Part shown: in pieces, positions 17,436 to 25,997 of the stretch
How the letters are laid out: each line of letters opens with the position of its first letter
Position numbering within the stretch: the stretch's first letter is position 1
Source: VRUE01 sp963753245
GTDB lineage: Bacteria; Actinomycetota; Thermoleophilia; Solirubrobacterales; 70-9
Assembly (NCBI GenBank): GCA_963753245.1
Contig: CAVWBK010000007.1
Location: 372,001-436,000 of the forward strand
Direction of reading: 5' to 3'
Length of the DNA: 64,000 bases
Made by a program: the position numbers and the translations under genes
The notes under the pieces: model-generated
What the model was told of the DNA's origin: nothing
Seen by the model: the letters and a program-made list of their open reading frames with translations, nothing else
Database searches by the model: none

Positions 17436-18952
17436 GGCCCGAGCAGGTAGTTGAGGAGGGCGCGCCGCGGCGCGGAGGTCGAGACTCCGGCGCCGAGCTG
17501 TTCCCCTTTGCCGATTTCAGGGGTCGGTTCAACCGGAGCCGAGGGTGCCAGGTAGCCACCGGCGCTCGAGGCGCTCGCCGCCGCCGTGCCGCCGCTCTTT
17601 TCGGCGAGTTCCCGCTGGATCCGCTGATACATCGCGCCGGCATTAAAGACCGAGGCGGAGGCTTCTTCCTTGTTGAAGTGGGCGTTGCAGGTGCTGGTCG
17701 CGACCGCTTCGTATTCGACGCAGTTACTGAGGGTCACCAGGCTCTGCACCAGGTGGCCGTATTGGTCAAACTCGCTGACCGCGCCGGTGCCGTTGTAGAT
17801 CAATTCGACCAAGTAGTTGAAGCCTTTGGTCTTTTTCGTGGAGACCAGGAACTTGGCGAGCTGTGTGGTCGGGGCGGCGCCGCTGCGGGCCAGGTCGCGC
17901 GCTTTCTTGACCACCGGGTCGGCCGCGTGGAAGGTTGGGCCGGCGGCTTCGCCGGCGTTGCCGAGCGCCTTTAGCGCGACCGTGGAGGCGCTGGTGAACG
18001 GAGCCAGGTCGCGGGTAGCTTCGGTCAGCGCCGGCGTCGCCCGCCCGAGGTCGGTGACGACCGGTGTGCCGGCGTCAGAGAAGCCCTGCAGACTTCGCAT
18101 CGTCGATCGGAACTCGCGCAGGAACTGCGGGAACTTCTGCAGCGAGGCTTCCAATTCGGCGCCGCGTTCGGCGGTCGCTTCCCCCGCCGCCCCGGCGTTG
18201 GCGAGGAAGCCCGCAACGTGGGCGCGCTGGGCGGCCAGTGGGCCGAGGATTTCCTCTGAGTCTGAGGCGAGCTGGGCGAGCTGGTTGCGCTGAGCGGAGA
18301 GGATGCCGAGCACGCGGTCGGCTTCGCGCAGGTCGGGGTTGGCGCGCTTGACGGCGGCTTCGATATCGGACCCCCGCCCGGCGACGGCGGCGCCGAGTTC
18401 ATTGAAGATCAGGCGGAAGCGCTGGGCGTAGGGCAGCGTGTGGATATCGTTGATCAGGTCCGGGTCGACGCTGGTGCTGTTGTTCTCCAGCGGCAGCAGG
18501 CGCTCGCCGGCGCCGGGCTGGCCAGACTTGATCACGCGCAGCGGTGGTGGCGGCTTGCTGCCCGGTGCGCGGGGCAGCGTCGGGCGGCAATCGACGTACT
18601 TCTCGCCGATCAGCGACTGCGGGCGGATGATGCAGTTGGCGTCTCGGCGAAAGTCCTCGAAACCCGGGTTGGTGATGTTCATCACGATCACCGCCTTGCC
18701 GGGGATCGCTTCGGGATGCCCGTGTTCGTAGCTGTCGATCTCGCCGGGCATGGTGACGTCGACCGATTCGACTTCGCCGACATTGGCGCCGGCGATCCGC
18801 ACCTGCTCGCCCTTGACCATGAATGAGCCGCTGTCGAAAATCGCGCGCACCACGTAGCCGCCCCCGCCGCTGCTGCCGGAGACGAGCAGGACAACGACTA
18901 CCACGATCGCGACCAGCGCCAGTGTCCCGATCAGTCCTTTGCGTTTTTTCAT
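17432..18952 (-). CDS. MlaD/Mce-family protein, second gene of the mce operon
   Basis: A 506-residue Mce protein. ATG 18952 (MKKRKGLIG) is preferred to an upstream in-frame start at 18982 because it gives the usual four-base overlap with the preceding stop. The membrane helix spans about residues 6-27, and the MCE domain has EQVRIAGANVGEVESV (about 48-63) and SLIGEKYVDCRP. A long helical region and a Ser/Ala/Pro-rich end follow. Position matches MceB. Confidence 0.88.
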   Translation of the reverse strand: MKKRKGLIGTLALVAIVVVVVLLVSGSSGGGGYVVRAIFDSGSFMVKGEQVRIAGANVGEVESVDVTMPGEIDSYEHGHPEAIPGKAVIVMNITNPGFEDFRRDANCIIRPQSLIGEKYVDCRPTLPRAPGSKPPPPLRVIKSGQPGAGERLLPLENNSTSVDPDLINDIHTLPYAQRFRLIFNELGAAVAGRGSDIEAAVKRANPDLREADRVLGILSAQRNQLAQLASDSEEILGPLAAQRAHVAGFLANAGAAGEATAERGAELEASLQKFPQFLREFRSTMRSLQGFSDAGTPVVTDLGRATPALTEATRDLAPFTSASTVALKALGNAGEAAGPTFHAADPVVKKARDLARSGAAPTTQLAKFLVSTKKTKGFNYLVELIYNGTGAVSEFDQYGHLVQSLVTLSNCVEYEAVATSTCNAHFNKEEASASVFNAGAMYQRIQRELAEKSGGTAAASASSAGGYLAPSAPVEPTPEIGKGEQLGAGVSTSAPRRALLNYLLGP

Positions 18953-20349
18953 GGGCCCGGGGGCAGGTCGGAGGGATTGCACTGGGCGGCGGTCACGCCG
19001 GAACCACTGAAAGGCGGTTCGACGTAGGGGTTTGAGCCATCGGCCGCCGCCTGGGTCGCGCCGCCCGGACAGCGACGATTGACGCCGGCCGAGCCGCCGA
19101 AAGCGCCGTACTGTTCGGAGGATTTGATCGGCTTCAGTTCGCCGCCGCTGTAGTTGAAGATGTTGAGGTCTGCAAACGAGATCCGCGCGTAGTGCCCGTT
19201 GCCGTCGTAGTAGCCGGTCGCCTGCCCGAGCTTGCCGAAGCCATTGAAGATCTCGGGCGTGTAGGCGCGGGCGAAGTTGAGGTCGGGCTGGAAGGCGGCG
19301 ATCGCGTCTTCGGCATGGGGGAAGGCCTTTGAAGACTGCTGTTGCACCGAGGGCAGCGCGGCGAGCAGTTCGTTGGCGTCGTTGGCCTTGCCGGTACGGC
19401 TGACGGTCAGACGCAGGTTTTTGAAGACCGGCACCGCCTTGGCGACAACCGGACGCAGTTCGGCGAGAAACGGGGCGAGGTTCTTTGTCGCCGGCTTCGC
19501 CGTTTCGACTAGCGGATCGAGATCGTCGAGGGCGGCACGGAGGTTGACGAACGTCGTGTTGGCCTGGCGAAATACCGGCGGCAGCTCGCGCAGGGTGTGG
19601 TCGAAGGCGACGTTGCGGTTGGAGATCGCTTCGAAGGCGTTGGTCGCATTGGAGATCCCGCTGGTCAGCTGGTTGTTGCGCCCGGCGATCGCGGTGGAGA
19701 GTTTCGCCGTGCTGATCACGAAGCGTTCAAAGAGGCGCTCGTCGGAGTTCAGTTCACCGACGAAGGCATTGGTGCGGTTGAGGCCCGGGCCAAAGTATTT
19801 GTAGGCGCGGTTGGCGTCTTCACCTCGCCCCGCATAGATCGAGGAGCTGCCCTTGATGAACTGTTGGAGTCCCCGCCGCACCGAGGTCGGAAAGGTGTTG
19901 AAAAGGTCGTCGAGATCGGCGGGGGTCGTGGTCGAGGAGAGACCGAGGGTCGCCCCTTCTGCGAGTGCCGGTTCGTTGTTGGGCCCGGGGCTGATCGAGA
20001 CGTAGTGGTTGGCGACGCCGGAGAGTGAGGTCGCGCGGATCACCGCGGTGGTGCCCTGGTGAAGTTCCTGTTCAGAGGAGATCTTGACTTCGGCGAGATT
20101 GTTGTCGGTCAGGCCGATGCTTTCGACCGAGCCGGCCGGAGAACCGCCGATCAGGACCTGGTTGTCGGGGACGAGCTGGCTCGCGTTCTGAAACAGGAGG
20201 GTGTACTTGTGTTCGCCGCCGCCGCCGAGGAGGATCACCCCGAGGGCGATCACGACCACCGCTAAGACCGCAATCGCCGCGGCGCGCGCGGGGGTGATCC
20301 CCCGGCTCTGCGCCGGGCCTTTCTCCTCGCCTATTGGATTGGCAGCCAC
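18949..20349 (-). CDS. MlaD/Mce-family protein, first gene of the mce operon
   Basis: A 466-residue Mce protein from GTG 20349; an in-frame TTG at 20427 would add 26 Arg-rich residues, and the start is uncertain. The membrane helix is at about residues 22-42, followed by the MCE domain with NQVLIGGSPAGSVESI (about 63-78) and a helical region. It leads the six-gene operon. The genes that normally precede mceA, the two YrbE permeases, are absent: upstream is a divergent secreted-protein gene with an intergenic gap of about 190 bp that must hold the promoters. Confidence 0.87.
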   Translation of the reverse strand: MAANPIGEEKGPAQSRGITPARAAAIAVLAVVVIALGVILLGGGGEHKYTLLFQNASQLVPDNQVLIGGSPAGSVESIGLTDNNLAEVKISSEQELHQGTTAVIRATSLSGVANHYVSISPGPNNEPALAEGATLGLSSTTTPADLDDLFNTFPTSVRRGLQQFIKGSSSIYAGRGEDANRAYKYFGPGLNRTNAFVGELNSDERLFERFVISTAKLSTAIAGRNNQLTSGISNATNAFEAISNRNVAFDHTLRELPPVFRQANTTFVNLRAALDDLDPLVETAKPATKNLAPFLAELRPVVAKAVPVFKNLRLTVSRTGKANDANELLAALPSVQQQSSKAFPHAEDAIAAFQPDLNFARAYTPEIFNGFGKLGQATGYYDGNGHYARISFADLNIFNYSGGELKPIKSSEQYGAFGGSAGVNRRCPGGATQAAADGSNPYVEPPFSGSGVTAAQCNPSDLPPGP

Positions 20350-20536
20350 GGGTCGTCGCTTACGGTTCTCTCGGCCTCCGATCCGAAAGAACGGCCGGCG
20401 AATCGTATCCGAGCCATCCCCCGCCAAGCCACGCTCAGGCGAGGACTTAACTGGAATTCAACGCGCTACTCTGGGCGCGCAGAGCGGTTTCAATAACCGG
20501 AGGCGCTTGACCAATTCAACTGAGGAGTCAAGCCAC

Positions 20537-21319
20537 ATGCGTAAACGTCTGACCATTGCCCTGATTGGCGCGGCTGTCGCGGCGCTTGTTGCCGCCGCCG
20601 GCGCCACCGCGGTGCTCACGGCCCCCGATGGCAATACCCAGGAAGTCGGGATCTCGTTCAAGCCGAAGAAGCTCTCAAAGACCACCCCGACCCCGGTCAC
20701 GCTTGACGTCCTGACCAAGACAGGCTCGACAACCGACCCCAATGGCAAGCCCGTGCCCGTCACCGAAGCGATCATCGATTTCGACAAGGGCGCAACGATC
20801 GAAAGCAAGGGCTATCCGACCTGCGAAGCATCGAAGATCGAAAACGTGACCACCGAAGTCGGCTTGGAAAACTGCAAGAAGGCGAAGATCGGTGGCGGCT
20901 CGGCGATTGCGCTGCTGCCGACCGCCAAGGGCGCCGCCCCGGAGAACCTGACAGTGACCGCCTTCAACGGCAAGCCACAGGGCGGAAAGCCGGTCGTCCT
21001 ACTGCAGGCCTACGGGCAGGCCCCGGTCCAGGTGACCCAGGTCCTCACCGGGGTGGTCAGCAAGTACAACAAGGAAGGCTATGGCCCGCGACTCACGGTG
21101 GCGGTCCCGCTGATAGTCGGTGGCGGCGGCGCGCTGACCGAATTTCAGACGTCGATCTTCAAGAAGTACAGCTACAAGGGCAAGCAGCGCAGCTACGTCA
21201 GCGCCGTTTGCAAGACGAAGAAGCTCAAGGGCCGGGCCAAGTTCGTCTACCTAGACGGCCAGTCGCTGACACCGGAAGTGACCGGGACCTGCTCACAGAA
21301 GCCCGAAAAGAAGAAGTAA
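20537..21319 (+). CDS. Secreted four-cysteine protein, Mce-associated family (paralogue 2)
   Basis: A 260-residue protein with the same MRKRLT start and Sec signal peptide (about 1-25) as paralogue 1. It carries the family pattern: F-K-P-K-KLSK-x-x-PTP, a conserved SKGYPTC, a second Cys (LENC), central FNG, YGPRLTVAVP, GGGGALTEF, GKQRSYVSAVC and a final GTC. TGAGGAG (20521-20527) sits nine bases before ATG 20537, so the longer open frame upstream is not used. It is transcribed away from the mce operon and converges on MMPL with a 9-bp gap. Glu is essentially always GAA. Confidence 0.8.
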   Translation: MRKRLTIALIGAAVAALVAAAGATAVLTAPDGNTQEVGISFKPKKLSKTTPTPVTLDVLTKTGSTTDPNGKPVPVTEAIIDFDKGATIESKGYPTCEASKIENVTTEVGLENCKKAKIGGGSAIALLPTAKGAAPENLTVTAFNGKPQGGKPVVLLQAYGQAPVQVTQVLTGVVSKYNKEGYGPRLTVAVPLIVGGGGALTEFQTSIFKKYSYKGKQRSYVSAVCKTKKLKGRAKFVYLDGQSLTPEVTGTCSQKPEKKK

Positions 21320-21328
21320 GCGCAGAGT

Positions 21329-24300
21329 TCAGACGTTCAGCCGCGGGAGAGCTCGGTCGAGCCATCGCGGCAGCCACCAGACCCGCTTGCCGAGCATCAG
21401 CATCAGCGCCGGCAAGAGAACGATGCGCACGACGGTGGCATCGAGGAGCACCGCGACGGTCAGCCCGACTCCGAGCTGGCTGACCGTCGCCACCCCGGCC
21501 CCCGCGAAGACGACAAAGACAGCCATCATGATCGCCGCGGCGCCGGTGATCACCCGGGCGGTCTTCTCGAGGCCGAACATGACGGCGGCGCGCGTGTCCC
21601 CCTCGCGGTCATAGTGCTCGCGCATGCGGGTCAGCAGGAAGACCGCGTAGTCGATCGAGAGACCGAAAACGATCCCGAAGATCATCGTCGCCCCGACCGA
21701 ATCGACGTAGGTCTGACCGCCCAGTGGCCAGCCCTCGGGGACATGGAGGAGGATCGTCAGAATGCCAAAGGCGACCGCGACCGTGGCTAGATTGAGACCA
21801 ACCGCGATCGCCGCTAGCGGCAGCGAGCGCAGGATCAGGATCAAGATCAGGAAGGTTGCGAGAGTGATCGCGGCGACGACGACCGGGATTCGCGCCCGGG
21901 TTATCCGACTGTAGTCGTTTAACGTCGCCGGACCGCCGCCCACCCCGGTGCTCAGCCCGGCTTCTTCACCGAGCAGCGTGGCGTCGGAGTCGAGCTTGCG
22001 GTTGAAGGCGATCGAGCCCGGCGAGTTGAGCGCGTAGCGGGAGAAGACGAGCAGGGTCGCCGCCTGGCCGCTGTGGTTCAGATCGATCCCTTCGGCGGCG
22101 CGTTCGCGCAGGCCCGGCGAGGCGCCATCGAGAGCTGAGAGGACGAAGTAACCGGAGTCAAAGAGGCCCGGAGAGCGGTGGCGCAGGCGCTCGGCGCGGT
22201 TTTCGAGCGAGTTCGCGTTCGAACTCACCCGCACCGTTGCCCGTCCCAGCCCAGCCTGCAGCGGGTAGGAGCGGCGGAAGCCTTCGCCGAGGCTCTGCTC
22301 AAGCGCTTCGGTACCACCGGCCAGCCGCGCGATCCCCGCCGCCAGTGCAGTCGCCCCCGAGCCCAATCTTGCGATTCCATCGCCGACGGGTGCGACTCCG
22401 GCGACCAGGCGCTTTGATTCCCGCGCCAGCCGCTTGTCGGCGCCCAGCAGGCGCTGACCGGCTTCGGTGAGCTTGCCGGCACCGGAGCTGAGGCGCTTCA
22501 GGGTGTGGACCCCGGTCACCAGCCAGGAGGTGATCTGCTCGCTTTCGCCGGCGTCGAGAAGCAGCCGCGCTTGCAGGGCAGTCAGTTCGGCGGGCAGGCC
22601 GGCATAGGGAGGCGAGGTCGGCTGGCCGCTGGCGGGGTCAACACCACTGAGCGCCGTGAGAGCCTGGCGCACCGCGGCGATCGCCGCCGGATAGTTGGGG
22701 TCGCCCTTGCCGACGGTCATCGCTTCCAGCTGTCCGAGCGCGGTTTTCAGCCCTTCCTCGCTCACCCCGGTTGGTGCCTGCAGCTGCGGCAAAGTGACAT
22801 GTGCGTCCTGGTTGAGCGATTTCTGCAGGGCCCGCGAACGGCGCAGCGCGTTGCGGCGCAGGTCGGGGATCAGTTCGTGCAGCCCCGTCTTCAGCTGGAT
22901 ATTGCCGAAGGCGACCCGGTGCTGGGCTTGGACGAGACGCTCGGTTCCCGATTCGAAGGCTTCCAGGGCGGCGATCAGCCGGCGCGTGCCGCCCGAGGCG
23001 CGGCCCAGACCGCGGGCCAGGGCTTTGGCGCCGGTTTCCGCCTTGCCCGATCCTTCGGCTAACAGGCCTGCCCCAAACGCCGCTTCGGATATGCCTCCCC
23101 GAACCTGGCTCATGCCGGCGGTTGCTCGGGCGAGGCTGCGGCCCAGGCGCCCGACCTGAGCCAGAGGTCCAGCCGAGCCGTTCTCACCCAAAAGCGCCGC
23201 GCCCTGTTCGCGCAGCGGGGTGACCGCCTGGGAGATCCGCGCTGGGCCGACCACAGCCTGCACACCAGGAAGGTGGGCGATGCGCCGCTGCCAGCGAGTC
23301 AGCGCCGCTAGGCGGGCGGGATCGGTGATCGGGCCGCGTTCGGTTGCGGCGACGAGGACAAATGGCGATTCGAAGCCGGGGCCTACGGTTCTGGCGAGAG
23401 TTTCGCTGTCGCGGCGGGCGGGATCACTCTTGCTCAGCTGCGCCGGGCTCGGCGGTCCGGTCTTCAACGCCAACGCCGGAGCGGCGAGAATCAGGATAAC
23501 GACACCAATCGCGATCGCGACCGGAAGCGGCCGGCGCAGAGCGGCGGTGATGACGCTCATCAACCGCGAAGGTCGATCGGCGGCGGCCGGGCCGATCCGC
23601 CAGCGGTCGAGGTTGGATCCGAGCAGGGCGAGCAGGGCGGGCCCGGCCACCGTGGCGACCAGCACACTGAGCACGACGACCAGCGCCACCGTCGCCGCCA
23701 GCGAGGCGAGCAGCGAGCCGGGCACCACGAAGAAGGCGACCAGCATCGATAGCAGCAGCGTGCTGCCGGCAAATGCCGTGGTCCGCCCGGCGGTGCGGCG
23801 TGTTAGTGCCGCCGCGGTGAGCGGATCCACCCCGGCTGCCAGCTCCTCACGGAAACGCGAGACCATGAGCAGGGCGTAGTCCACTCCGAGGGCGAGGCCC
23901 ATCATCGTGCAGACGGTGAGCGCGAAAGCGTCGATGTCAAACCAGCCAGTGAGCAGATAGAGCACCCCGCGCGAGGCGGCCACCGTTGCCGCCCCGAAGA
24001 GCAGCGGAATCGCCGCCGCCAGCGGCGAGCGAAAGACGATGAAGAGGACCAAGAGGAGGATCGGCAACGCGATCAGCTCACTGCGCTCGGCAGCTGAGAT
24101 CGACTTGTCCTGGATCTCCCGCGAGAGGGTCGCGTAGCTGGTCTGGATGGCGCTGACCGGAGGATGTATCTGGCGCCCGAGGATTCCGTTGAGCTCTTCG
24201 ACGGAGTGGTTGACCGCATCGGCGAGGCCGACATGAAAGTCAGCGATCACGAGTGCCTTGCGCGGGCCGGGTCGCAACGGCCCTACCGACCCCTTATCCC

Positions 24301-24649
24301 AGGGGGAGAGGGTGGTGAGCGCCGGGTCTGAGGCACGCAGAGCGCGGACCAGGTTTGGGCCCTGGCGGTCGAGTGCCGCGGCGGGCCCGCGCAGGAGGAT
24401 CGCGAAGGGCGCCGTCTCTCCGAAATGTTCACGCAAGACCGTGTTTGCCCGAGCGGAGGCGGTCCCGGGAATATTCAGGGAGGTTGGACTGAGACGTCCG
24501 TCGACACCTAGGCCGAGTCCTCCGAGTACTCCGAGGACCACAGCGACCACCCCCAAGACGACCTTGGGATGTCGAAGCAGCAACGGTGGACGGGGCGGGC
24601 CCGGATCACCCTCACCGCGGCCCTCGTCCCTTCTCCTCCTTGAAGACAC
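21329..24649 (-). CDS. MMPL/RND-superfamily transporter
   Basis: A 1106-residue membrane transporter with two repeats of the RND fold. One N-terminal helix (about 29-48) is followed by an extracytoplasmic loop, then helices with GLALGVDYALLMVSRFREEL (about 250-270). A very large second loop (about 420-850) is alpha-helical and Ala/Gly/Leu-rich, and the second helix bundle has GIVFGLSIDYAVFLLTRMRE. MMPL proteins export lipids or siderophores using proton flow. It lies between two of the four-cysteine paralogues and on the same strand as the mce genes, which suggests a shared envelope-lipid role (inference). Confidence 0.92.
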   Translation of the reverse strand: MSSRRRRDEGRGEGDPGPPRPPLLLRHPKVVLGVVAVVLGVLGGLGLGVDGRLSPTSLNIPGTASARANTVLREHFGETAPFAILLRGPAAALDRQGPNLVRALRASDPALTTLSPWDKGSVGPLRPGPRKALVIADFHVGLADAVNHSVEELNGILGRQIHPPVSAIQTSYATLSREIQDKSISAAERSELIALPILLLVLFIVFRSPLAAAIPLLFGAATVAASRGVLYLLTGWFDIDAFALTVCTMMGLALGVDYALLMVSRFREELAAGVDPLTAAALTRRTAGRTTAFAGSTLLLSMLVAFFVVPGSLLASLAATVALVVVLSVLVATVAGPALLALLGSNLDRWRIGPAAADRPSRLMSVITAALRRPLPVAIAIGVVILILAAPALALKTGPPSPAQLSKSDPARRDSETLARTVGPGFESPFVLVAATERGPITDPARLAALTRWQRRIAHLPGVQAVVGPARISQAVTPLREQGAALLGENGSAGPLAQVGRLGRSLARATAGMSQVRGGISEAAFGAGLLAEGSGKAETGAKALARGLGRASGGTRRLIAALEAFESGTERLVQAQHRVAFGNIQLKTGLHELIPDLRRNALRRSRALQKSLNQDAHVTLPQLQAPTGVSEEGLKTALGQLEAMTVGKGDPNYPAAIAAVRQALTALSGVDPASGQPTSPPYAGLPAELTALQARLLLDAGESEQITSWLVTGVHTLKRLSSGAGKLTEAGQRLLGADKRLARESKRLVAGVAPVGDGIARLGSGATALAAGIARLAGGTEALEQSLGEGFRRSYPLQAGLGRATVRVSSNANSLENRAERLRHRSPGLFDSGYFVLSALDGASPGLRERAAEGIDLNHSGQAATLLVFSRYALNSPGSIAFNRKLDSDATLLGEEAGLSTGVGGGPATLNDYSRITRARIPVVVAAITLATFLILILILRSLPLAAIAVGLNLATVAVAFGILTILLHVPEGWPLGGQTYVDSVGATMIFGIVFGLSIDYAVFLLTRMREHYDREGDTRAAVMFGLEKTARVITGAAAIMMAVFVVFAGAGVATVSQLGVGLTVAVLLDATVVRIVLLPALMLMLGKRVWWLPRWLDRALPRLNV

Positions 24650-24759
24650 CGTGGTAGTTTGGCGTTCCGTGTCACGGAGGCAACGTCGAGACGCGGGAAG
24701 GCTCTGTTAAGGCTGGGGCGAATCCGGAGCGCTACTTCTCGCGGGAAGGGACTGTTTGA

Positions 24760-25545
24760 GTGAATATGGTCCGTCGCGGCCACATCTGGCGCGCGGTTGT
24801 GATCCTCGCCTCTGCGGGGTTACTCGCCCTCTGCGTGGCCGGAGCCACGGCCAACGGGGCGCTGGTCAAGGTCGGCAACCTCGTGCTCAAGGCCGACGGG
24901 GGTTTTCGGCCACAGCGTTTGCCCAAGAACCGATACGCGCCGATCGAATTTCAGGGCCACGCCGACATCCACTCGACCAGCGGCGGACCGCCGCCCGAGC
25001 TCTCCGAAGCCATCCTTGAATTCGATCATGACGGGCTTCTGCAGACCCGTGGTCTCGCCACCTGCCCGGCCGAACGGATCGCGAACCTCGGCACGGCCGC
25101 GGCGCGGCGGCGTTGCGCGGATGCGATCGTCGGCACCGGCACGATCGGCGCGACCCTCTTCTTCGAAGGCATCTCGGTTCCGGCCCACGCACCGCTGACA
25201 CTCTTCAACGGCCCACCCTCGGAAGGAAATTTCGTCGTCAACGCCCACGTGCACATCGCCTCACCGGTCAATCAGACCTACGTTGTTCCGGTCACGATCG
25301 AAACCGAGCGCGGCGAATACCGCTACCGGGCGACCTTCAACGTTCCCAGCCTGTCCGGCGGCGGGGTACTGACCCATGTTGACGCCAAAGTCGGGCGACG
25401 CTACACCTATCACGGCCAAGAACGCAGCTACATCTCGGCTCGCTGCCGAGACGGCATCTTCAGCACCCACGGTCACTTCCTCTTTGCCGATGGCACGATC
25501 ATCGATGGCGCAATCGAAAAGGGCTGCGTCGTCGAAAACCCCTGA
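24760..25545 (+). CDS. Secreted four-cysteine protein, Mce-associated family (paralogue 3)
   Basis: A 261-residue protein with a hydrophobic signal segment (about 12-31). It shares KVGNLVLKADGGFRP, a conserved GLATC, a second Cys in RRRC, central LFNGP, VPSLSGGGVLTH, GQERSYISARC and a final KGC with the other two paralogues. GTG 24760 is preferred since GGGAAGGG lies nine bases upstream; an ATG six bases later is possible. It is divergent from the MMPL gene with a 110-bp gap. It is closer to paralogue 1 than to paralogue 2 at the N-terminus (judged by eye). Confidence 0.8.
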   Translation: MNMVRRGHIWRAVVILASAGLLALCVAGATANGALVKVGNLVLKADGGFRPQRLPKNRYAPIEFQGHADIHSTSGGPPPELSEAILEFDHDGLLQTRGLATCPAERIANLGTAAARRRCADAIVGTGTIGATLFFEGISVPAHAPLTLFNGPPSEGNFVVNAHVHIASPVNQTYVVPVTIETERGEYRYRATFNVPSLSGGGVLTHVDAKVGRRYTYHGQERSYISARCRDGIFSTHGHFLFADGTIIDGAIEKGCVVENP

Positions 25546-25669
25546 ATGAAGACCGGCCGCCGCTCCTTCGCCATAGGAGTCGGCTTCAGGCGGAGTGATT
25601 GAGAGGCACAACATCCAGTGGCCCCAAATCACCGCTTTCCTCCTGCGGGCGCGAGGTGAAGGCTCTACT

Positions 25670-25675
25670 TATAAT
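25670..25675 (+). promoter_or_regulatory. -10 element of tRNA-Lys
   Basis: A perfect TATAAT ten bases before the mature 5' end of the tRNA. No good -35 hexamer is visible at standard spacing. Confidence 0.55.
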
Positions 25676-25685
25676 GCCGAATCCC

Positions 25686-25758
25686 GGGCCGTTAGCTCAG
25701 TTGGTAGAGCAGGAGACTCTTAATCTCAAGGTCGTAGGTTCGATCCCTACACGGCCCA
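25686..25758 (+). tRNA. tRNA-Lys (anticodon CTT)
   Basis: A 73-base cloverleaf. The acceptor arms 25686-25692 and 25751-25757 pair over 7 bp, with A73 as discriminator; CCA is not encoded. The D-loop has AGCTCAGTTGGTAGAGC, the anticodon loop reads CTCTTAA, and the T-arm has GGTTCGATCC. The bottom pair of the anticodon stem is a G-A mismatch. It reads AAG lysine codons. Confidence 0.96.
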
Positions 25759-25867
25759 TAACCGCTTCGCCCACTGATAAAGGAATCAACGAGCGCCCCT
25801 TTTTCGCTCTGACATTCAGGAGCTGCTCGACCGGACCGCCTCAGCTGACCAAATTCACCCGAGGTTT

Positions 25868-25871
25868 CTAG
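25868..25871. repeat. Left target-site duplication CTAG
   Basis: CTAG directly left of the IS inverted repeat, matched by CTAG at 27334-27337. A 4-bp YTAR duplication is the IS701 hallmark. Confidence 0.85.
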
Positions 25872-25888
25872 TAGTGCTCCGTTAGCTC
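25872..25888. repeat. IS701-family left terminal inverted repeat
   Basis: TAGTGCTCCGTTAGCTC, the perfect reverse complement of 27317-27333. Confidence 0.92.
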
Positions 25889-25997
25889 GGTGGTGCCCGC
25901 AGCGGGTGGTCGGGCGGCAGCTCTCTGCGGCATGTGGGGCAGGTGCCCTGCCAGCAGGCCAGGAGCCCTTGCAGCTCCCGGAGGGCCCCGAAGAGGG

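Noticed and set aside
25759..25867. Rho-independent terminator after tRNA-Lys (GAGCG...CGCTC)
   Set aside because: The stem is only 5-6 bp and the T-run lies in the loop, not after the stem.
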